From Aquabacter sediminis (GTDB lineage Bacteria > Pseudomonadota > Alphaproteobacteria > Rhizobiales > Xanthobacteraceae), in contig NZ_JARBFX010000001.1 in the NCBI RefSeq assembly GCF_028863665.1, positions 62,001-126,000 on the forward strand: DNA of 64,000 bases, given 5' to 3'. This document shows, piece by piece, positions 58,693-64,000 of this stretch. A program made the translations under genes and the position numbers. The notes below the pieces were generated by a model that saw only the letters and a program-made list of their open reading frames with translations, ran no database searches and was not told the origin of the DNA. Positions within the stretch are counted from its first letter, which is position 1; each line of letters starts with the position of its first letter.

Positions 58693-60555
58693 ATGATGTC
58701 CCCGTCTTCCGCCGAGTCGTTTTCCCCTTCCACGCCCGACCCGTCGCGCGAGCCCAGGAACATCCTGCGCCACGTCTTCGGCTACGAGGCGTTCCGGGGG
58801 CGGCAGGCGGAGATTGTCGACCATGTGGTGAGCGGCGGCGACGCCCTTGTCCTCATGCCCACGGGCGGTGGCAAGTCGCTGTGCTACCAGGTGCCGGCTC
58901 TCGCGCGAGCGGGCACGGGCATCGTCATCTCCCCGCTCATCGCCCTGATGCACGACCAGGTGCAGGCGCTGCGCCAATTGGGCGTAAAGGCGGCCATGCT
59001 CAATTCCTCCCTTTCCCCGGCCGAGGCCCGGCAGGTGGAGCGGGACCTGGCCATGGGCGAGCTGGACCTCCTTTATGTGGCGCCCGAGCGATTGCTGACC
59101 GATGGATTCCTGACTCTGCTGCAGGGCGCGCGCATCGCCCTCTTCGCCATCGACGAAGCGCACTGCGTGTCCCAATGGGGGCACGACTTCCGCCCCGAAT
59201 ATCGCCAGCTGACCATCCTGCATGAGCGCTTCCCCTCGGTGCCGCGCATCGCGCTCACCGCCACCGCGGACGGCCCGACCCGGCGGGAGATCGTGGAGCG
59301 GCTGGGGCTGGAGGACGGGGAGGTGTTCCTCTCCTCCTTCGACCGGCCCAATATCCGCTATCGCATCCAGCCCAAGAACAATCCCAAGGCCCAGCTCCGG
59401 GCGCTGCTCGACGCCCATGAGGGCGAGGCGGGCATCGTCTATTGCATGAGCCGGGCGAAGGTGGAGGCCACGGCCGAGGCGCTGGCCGACGAGGGGCGGG
59501 TGGCGCTGCCCTATCATGCGGGCCTCGATCCCCAGGTGCGCGCCCGCAACCAGGACCGCTTCCTGAAGGAGGAGGGGGTGGTGATGGTGGCCACCATCGC
59601 CTTCGGGATGGGCATCGACAAGCCGGACGTGCGCTTCGTCGTCCACCTCGACCTGCCCAAGAGCATCGAGGCCTATTACCAGGAGACCGGCCGCGCCGGC
59701 CGCGATGGTCTGCCCTCCGAGGCGCTGTTGCTCTATGGCATGGAGGACGTGGCCAAGCTCATCCAGTTCGTGGATGCCTCCGACGCCTCCGAGGCCAGGA
59801 AGCGCGTGGAGCGGCAGAAGCTCGATGCGCTGCTGGGCCTGTGCGAGACGGCCAGTTGTCGCCGCCAGGTGCTGCTGGCCTATTTCGAGGAGGAACTGCA
59901 CGAGCCCTGCGGCAATTGCGACACGTGCCTCGAGCCCGTGCGCACCTATGACGGCACCGAGGCGGTGCAGAAGCTGCTCTCCTGCATCTATCGCACCAAG
60001 GAGATGTTCGGGGCGGGCCACGTGATCGACGTGCTCACTGGCACCGCCACCGACAAGGTGCACAAGTTCGGCCATGAGAATTTGAGCACCTTCGGCATCG
60101 GCAAGGAGGTGAGCCGCGACGAGTGGCGGGCCATACTGCGGCAGGTGGTGGCGCTGGGGCTCGTGGCGGTGGATGTGGAAGGCCATGGGGGCTTGTCCCT
60201 TACCGCCGCCTGCCGGCCGGTGCTGCGCGGCGAGCGGCGCATTGAGCTGAAGGTGGAAAAGCGCACCCGCCCGGCCCGCACCCAAGGCGGCGCCCGCGTG
60301 CCGCGCGCCGGCCCCACCGATCCGCGCGACGAGGCGCTCTACCAGAAGCTGAAAGCGCTGCGGCTGGAATTGGCGCGGGCGCAGGGCGTGCCGCCTTATG
60401 TGATTTTCCACGACACCACGCTCTTGGACATCGCCCATGCCCGGCCGCGCTCCCTGGCGGCCTTCGGCGACATTTCGGGCGTCGGCGAGGCCAAGCTCGA
60501 GCGTTATGGCGCCCAGTTCCTGGCCGTCGTGCGGGAGGCGGGCGAGGGGCGCTGA
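58693..60555 (+). CDS. recQ: ATP-dependent DNA helicase RecQ
   Basis: A 620-residue SF2 helicase. Motif I is MPTGGGKSLCYQVPAL, motif II AIDEAHCVSQWGHDFRPEY, motif VI YYQETGRAGRDG. The RQC zinc site uses four Cys (CETASC, PCGNCDTC). A C-terminal HRDC domain (about 535-605) is present. It unwinds DNA 3'-5' in recombination repair. It is a single gene 60 nt after scpB. Confidence 0.95.
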   Translation: MMSPSSAESFSPSTPDPSREPRNILRHVFGYEAFRGRQAEIVDHVVSGGDALVLMPTGGGKSLCYQVPALARAGTGIVISPLIALMHDQVQALRQLGVKAAMLNSSLSPAEARQVERDLAMGELDLLYVAPERLLTDGFLTLLQGARIALFAIDEAHCVSQWGHDFRPEYRQLTILHERFPSVPRIALTATADGPTRREIVERLGLEDGEVFLSSFDRPNIRYRIQPKNNPKAQLRALLDAHEGEAGIVYCMSRAKVEATAEALADEGRVALPYHAGLDPQVRARNQDRFLKEEGVVMVATIAFGMGIDKPDVRFVVHLDLPKSIEAYYQETGRAGRDGLPSEALLLYGMEDVAKLIQFVDASDASEARKRVERQKLDALLGLCETASCRRQVLLAYFEEELHEPCGNCDTCLEPVRTYDGTEAVQKLLSCIYRTKEMFGAGHVIDVLTGTATDKVHKFGHENLSTFGIGKEVSRDEWRAILRQVVALGLVAVDVEGHGGLSLTAACRPVLRGERRIELKVEKRTRPARTQGGARVPRAGPTDPRDEALYQKLKALRLELARAQGVPPYVIFHDTTLLDIAHARPRSLAAFGDISGVGEAKLERYGAQFLAVVREAGEGR

Positions 60556-60715
60556 CGGGGGAAGGGCGGTGAGCGCCATTGCCTCCCCAATTCCCCCCTT
60601 GCTATAGGCCACGACGAGGATTTTTCCGGAGGCCCGCCCCGTGCGGGCCATCCACGGGTCAGCAGAGGGCCACGCCGCCGATGCATCAGGGTCGGGGCGG
60701 CCCAGGGAGCAAGAC

Positions 60716-61003
60716 ATGTCCGTCGATCAGGCGACCGTACGGAGGGTGGCGCATCTGGCGCGCATCGCCGTGCGCGAAGAGGAACTTTCCGCGCTCCAGG
60801 GCGAGCTGAACGCCATCCTCCAGTTCGTGGAGCAGCTCTCCGCCCTCGACGTGTCGGGCGTCGAGCCCATGACCGGCGTGGTGCCGCAGAACCTGCCCAT
60901 GCGCGAGGACGTGGTCTCGGACGGCCATTATCCCGAAAAGATCCTCGCCAATGCCCCCGAGGCCGAGGGCGGCTTTTTCACGGTTCCGAAGGTGGTGGAA
61001 TGA
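60716..61003 (+). CDS. gatC: Asp-tRNA(Asn)/Glu-tRNA(Gln) amidotransferase subunit C
   Basis: A 95-residue GatC. It starts [19 protein letters not shown] and has the linker [21 protein letters not shown]. It clamps GatA to GatB. The stop overlaps the gatA ATG (ATGA). Confidence 0.94.
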   Translation: MSVDQATVRRVAHLARIAVREEELSALQGELNAILQFVEQLSALDVSGVEPMTGVVPQNLPMREDVVSDGHYPEKILANAPEAEGGFFTVPKVVE

Positions 61004-62484
61004 CCGCGCTCAACCAGCTCACCTTGACCCAGGCCCGAGAGGGCCTCGCCCAGGGCGAATTCACCGCGGTCGAACTGACCGAGTCGTACATCTCGGCCAT
61101 GGAGCAGGGGCGCGATCTCAACGCCTATGTGCTGGAGACCGCCGACAAGGCGCGCGACATGGCCAAGGCCAGCGACGAACGGATCGCGTCCGGCGATGCC
61201 GGCCCGCTGGAGGGCTTGCCCCTTGGCGTCAAGGACATGTTCTGCACCGAGGGGGTGGAGACCACCGCCTGCTCGAACATCCTGAAGGGCTTCGTGCCCC
61301 AGTATGAGTCCACCGTCACGAGCCAGCTCTGGAAGGCCGGCGCGGTGATGCTGGGCAAGCTCAACAATGACGAGTTCGCCATGGGCTCGTCCAACGAGAC
61401 CTCGGCCTTCGGCCCCACCGTGTCGCCCTGGCGGCGGGACGGGTCCAGCGCGCCGCTGGTGCCCGGCGGCTCGTCGGGCGGTTCGGCGGCGGCGGTGGCC
61501 GGCTTCCTGTGCGCCGGTGCCACCGGCACCGATACGGGCGGCTCCATCCGCCAGCCGGCGGCCTTCACCGGTACTGTGGGCATCAAGCCCACTTATGGGC
61601 GCTGCTCGCGCTGGGGCATTGTCGCCTATGCTTCCTCTCTCGACCAGGCTGGCCCCTTCGCCCGCACGGTGAACGATGCCGCCATCCTCCTGAAGTCCAT
61701 GGCCGGTTATGATCCCAAGGATTCCACCTCGGTGAATCTGCGGGTGCCGGACTATGAGGATGCGGTCGGCCAGTCCGTGCGCGGCAAGCGCATCGGCATT
61801 CCCCGCGAGTATCGCGTGGATGGCATGTCGCAGGAGATCGTCGAGCTCTGGGACCAGGGCACGGCCATGCTGCGGGACGCCGGCGCCGAGATCGTCGACA
61901 TCTCCCTGCCGCACACCAAATATGCGTTGCCGGCCTATTACATCGTGGCGCTGGCGGAGGCCTCCTCCAACCTCGCCCGCTATGACGGCGTGCGCTATGG
62001 CCTGCGCGAACCCGGCCGCGACGTGGTGGAGATGTACGAGCGCACCCGTGCCGCCGGCTTCGGCGCCGAGGTGCGCCGGCGCATCATGATTGGCACCTAT
62101 GTGCTCTCCGCCGGCTATTACGACGCCTATTATGTGAAGGCGCAGAAGGTTCGCACCCTCATCAAGCGCGACTTCGACGACGTGTTCGCCCAGGGCGTGG
62201 ACGCCGTCCTCACCCCCGCCACGCCCTCGCCCGCCTTCGGCATCGCCGAAAAGGTCAGCGCCGATCCGGTGGAGATGTATCTCAACGACGTCTTCACCGT
62301 GACGGTGAATCTGGCCGGCCTGCCGGGCCTGTCCCTGCCGGCGGGCTTCTCCGCAGACGGCCTGCCGCTGGGCCTCCAGCTCATCGGCCGTCCGTTCGAG
62401 GAGGAGACGCTGTTCTCGCTCGGCCAGGTGATCGAGGAATCCGCCGGCCGCTTCCCGGTGGAAGACCTCTGGTGGGTGGATTGA
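61000..62484 (+). CDS. gatA: Asp-tRNA(Asn)/Glu-tRNA(Gln) amidotransferase subunit A
   Basis: A 494-residue amidase-signature enzyme. The catalytic Lys is in [12 protein letters not shown], the cis-Ser/Ser pair in [13 protein letters not shown] and [13 protein letters not shown]. It releases ammonia from glutamine for transamidation of mischarged tRNA. It overlaps gatC and the chorismate mutase gene, and gatB is probably the partial gene at the window end. Confidence 0.96.
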   Translation: MTALNQLTLTQAREGLAQGEFTAVELTESYISAMEQGRDLNAYVLETADKARDMAKASDERIASGDAGPLEGLPLGVKDMFCTEGVETTACSNILKGFVPQYESTVTSQLWKAGAVMLGKLNNDEFAMGSSNETSAFGPTVSPWRRDGSSAPLVPGGSSGGSAAAVAGFLCAGATGTDTGGSIRQPAAFTGTVGIKPTYGRCSRWGIVAYASSLDQAGPFARTVNDAAILLKSMAGYDPKDSTSVNLRVPDYEDAVGQSVRGKRIGIPREYRVDGMSQEIVELWDQGTAMLRDAGAEIVDISLPHTKYALPAYYIVALAEASSNLARYDGVRYGLREPGRDVVEMYERTRAAGFGAEVRRRIMIGTYVLSAGYYDAYYVKAQKVRTLIKRDFDDVFAQGVDAVLTPATPSPAFGIAEKVSADPVEMYLNDVFTVTVNLAGLPGLSLPAGFSADGLPLGLQLIGRPFEEETLFSLGQVIEESAGRFPVEDLWWVD

Positions 62485-62792
62485 GCCCCGTCCCGGAAGG
62501 CCTTCGTGCCGCCCGCGTGGAGATCGACGCCATCGACGATGCGATGGTCGATCTCCTGGTGCGGCGGCTGAAGGTGGTGGAGAAGGTGGTGGCCATCAAG
62601 GCGGAGGCGGGAATCCCCGCCTTGCTGCCGGATCGCGTGGAAGAGGTGGTGGAGCGGGTCTGCACCCGCGCGCGCGCATTGGGCCTGCCGGAGGACCTGC
62701 CGGAGACCCTGTGGCGGGAAATCATCGCCTGGACCATCCGCTACGAAAATGCCCATCTCCCCGAGACGGGAGCTTCCGGCGCCTCCACCTGA
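62472..62792 (+). CDS. AroQ-type chorismate mutase
   Basis: A 106-residue helical AroQ domain ([37 protein letters not shown] and the final helix [12 protein letters not shown]), with the Arg/Lys residues expected at the active site. It converts chorismate to prephenate. The start is GTG 62472 or TTG 62481; both overlap gatA. The stop lies inside an intrinsic terminator. Confidence 0.85.
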   Translation: MGGLSPVPEGLRAARVEIDAIDDAMVDLLVRRLKVVEKVVAIKAEAGIPALLPDRVEEVVERVCTRARALGLPEDLPETLWREIIAWTIRYENAHLPETGASGAST

Positions 62793-62807
62793 GGCGCCGT
62801 TTTTTTA
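62778..62807 (+). terminator. Terminator of gatCA-chorismate mutase
   Basis: A perfect 8-bp stem (GGCGCCTC / GAGGCGCC) with loop CACCT, followed by G and seven T. The stem holds the mutase stop codon, and the T-run overlaps the stop codon of the convergent GT2 gene. Confidence 0.92.
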
Positions 62808-63830
62808 TCCGGGCATGCGCTTCATGAAAGAGCGCTTGAGCTTGCGCAGGCGCGCGGCGAGCGCCTCGCGGAAGGGCGCGTTGCGCTTTTCAAGCGTTCG
62901 CCGTGCCACTTCCAGCTCACGCGCGCCGGCCCGCCCGGTCTCCACCAGCGTATCCAGCGCCGACATGATGCGGCGATAGGGAAAAGCCTGCGCCAGATGC
63001 GGATAGCGCAGGGCGCCGCGCCGATCGGTGAAGGGCTGGCGCCGCAACGGACCGACCGATTCGGGGATATAGGCGGCCAGCAGCGCCGCCGGATCGCTCA
63101 CCGCCAGGGCCGGCTCGGCCGCCAGGAGGCGAGCGCCATCCATGTGGCGGATCGCGGTGGTTGCTTGATAGTCCGGCCGCGCGCGCCAGCGCACATATGA
63201 GGCGAGGCACTTGGCCACCAATTGGTCGGTGGAGCGCACCGGAAAATGGGCGAGGTCCGCATTCGGCAAAAGCACCGGCGCCACGTCCTTGTGCCAGTGG
63301 CTCACCCCGTGATTGCCGTCCGAGATCAACGTTTCGGGATGGGCGGCGAGGGACCGGGGCACCACCACCTTGTTCACCTGCCGGGGAATGTCGAGCACAT
63401 AGGTCAACCGCGCCAGCGGGTCGGTCTCGGTGAGATCGTCCTGCGGCTGCGGGATATAGTGCGTCATGGAAAAGGCGCCCACCGCCCCGGCCGGCAAGCT
63501 TGCCAACTCCGCCTCAAGGGCCGCGCGGTCGGGCAAGGCGATGAACTCGTCCGCATCCAGCGGCAGGATGAAGTCGAACGCCTCGTCCGCCATGGCGCGG
63601 TGCATAAGGGCGGTGGTGCGCACGCCTTGGTGATAGGCGCCATGCACGCCGTCGGAGACCACCACCAGCGGAACGCCCTCCGCCGCAAGGAGACGCAGGA
63701 TGTCCGGCGTCGCATCCGTGCTGCCGTCATCCACCACATAGAGGCGGTCCACGAAATGCAGGTTGTGGCGGACGAAGCGCTCGATAATGTCCGCTTCGTC
63801 CCGCGCCAGGGTCACTGTGGCAAGCCGCAT
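62805..63830 (-). CDS. Glycosyltransferase family 2 protein
   Basis: A 341-residue protein with a GT-A fold at residues 1-120: ATVTLARDEADIIERFVRHN, VVDDGSTDATPDI and the DXD motif as LPLDADEFIAL. The remaining part is helical and ends in a basic Lys/Arg-rich tail. No membrane helix is visible. It resembles the DUF/GT2 proteins of the type annotated glycosyl transferase family 2 with no known acceptor. It is inverted between gatA-chorismate mutase and the probable gatB. Confidence 0.82.
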   Translation of the reverse strand: MRLATVTLARDEADIIERFVRHNLHFVDRLYVVDDGSTDATPDILRLLAAEGVPLVVVSDGVHGAYHQGVRTTALMHRAMADEAFDFILPLDADEFIALPDRAALEAELASLPAGAVGAFSMTHYIPQPQDDLTETDPLARLTYVLDIPRQVNKVVVPRSLAAHPETLISDGNHGVSHWHKDVAPVLLPNADLAHFPVRSTDQLVAKCLASYVRWRARPDYQATTAIRHMDGARLLAAEPALAVSDPAALLAAYIPESVGPLRRQPFTDRRGALRYPHLAQAFPYRRIMSALDTLVETGRAGARELEVARRTLEKRNAPFREALAARLRKLKRSFMKRMPG

Positions 63831-63981
63831 ATGCCGTTCCGTCTCTCACCGCCTCCGGCCGGCCGAAAGCGTCGCAGCCTATAGCACAGGTGGGCGAGGC
63901 GGTTGCCAGAGAGCCAAGCCTTCGAGTAGGGACAGAGTTTGATAAACGCGGCCCCGCCGCGCGCCAGTTGCAGGGACAGAC

Positions 63982-64000
63982 ATGACCGCTCATACGCGAC
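63982..64000 (+). CDS. gatB: Probable 5' end of gatB (truncated by window end)
   Basis: Only six codons (MTAHTR) are visible. An AGGGA site lies 6 nt upstream. gatB normally follows gatCA in this group, sometimes after a few genes, and the MTxxxR start fits. The identity is inferred from synteny only. Confidence 0.35.

Noticed and set aside
57637-60717. A 1026-codon open frame antisense to scpA, scpB and recQ
   Set aside because: It is rich in His/Arg/Gly/Gln with no domain pattern, and it covers three well-supported genes on the other strand. High GC leaves few stop codons in this antisense frame.

Overview
The window is high-GC chromosomal DNA from an alphaproteobacterium, most likely a Hyphomicrobiales member near Xanthobacteraceae. 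This rests on gene content and order: glnB-glnA behind a -24/-12 promoter, tig-clpP-clpX-lon-hupB, dinB-DUF3572 divergent from a DivK-type regulator, nagZ-scpA-scpB, gatC-gatA, a class I PHA synthase, and a perfect CtrA-type box. The family-level placement is inference. I see no insertion sequence, prophage, CRISPR array, rRNA or plasmid function; only two tRNA genes are visible.

Layout. 1-2000: copper-handling operon on the minus strand (DUF2946-like, PCuAC, SCO, small membrane protein). 2221-3781: tRNA-Asp and a globin-coupled diguanylate cyclase. 3818-10553: CMD-family protein and a GntR regulator facing a plus-strand catabolic operon (FAA hydrolase, Bug-type binding protein, two-subunit molybdenum hydroxylase, ModA-like protein), with three copies of one operator-like motif. 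10599-21213: PMA-type H+-ATPase, DUF3141 protein, FMN hydroxyacid oxidase, RuvX, UPF0173 hydrolase, PabC and PabB. 21418-25077: AzlC/AzlD exporter and the two TctB/TctA membrane subunits. 25226-30139: glnBA, NAD(P)HX repair enzyme, copper-less multicopper-oxidase-like Tat protein.

30460-37789 is a protein quality-control block: tRNA-Leu, trigger factor, ClpP, ClpX, Lon (with a good RpoH-type promoter) and HU. 38258-43436: GntP permease, then a little-described pair made of a PhoU/DUF47-like protein and a pyruvate-phosphate-dikinase-like protein that has no PEP barrel. 43685-46421: DUF930 protein, PhaC, lipoprotein. 46489-53473: GT9, PLP aminotransferase, homoserine dehydrogenase, GlpX, RecJ. 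53673-58632: DinB, DUF3572, DivK, NagZ, ScpA, ScpB. 58693-64000: RecQ, GatC, GatA, chorismate mutase, an inverted GT2 gene and the probable start of gatB.

Most of the window is core metabolism and housekeeping. The best candidates for undescribed biology are the DUF47-like/PPDK-like pair (39914-43436), the GntR-controlled molybdenum-hydroxylase operon with its signal-less ModA-like protein (5206-10553), and the multicopper-oxidase-like protein that has lost all four ligand motifs (28880-30139). Many very long open frames lie antisense to real genes; they are GC-driven artefacts and are left out.
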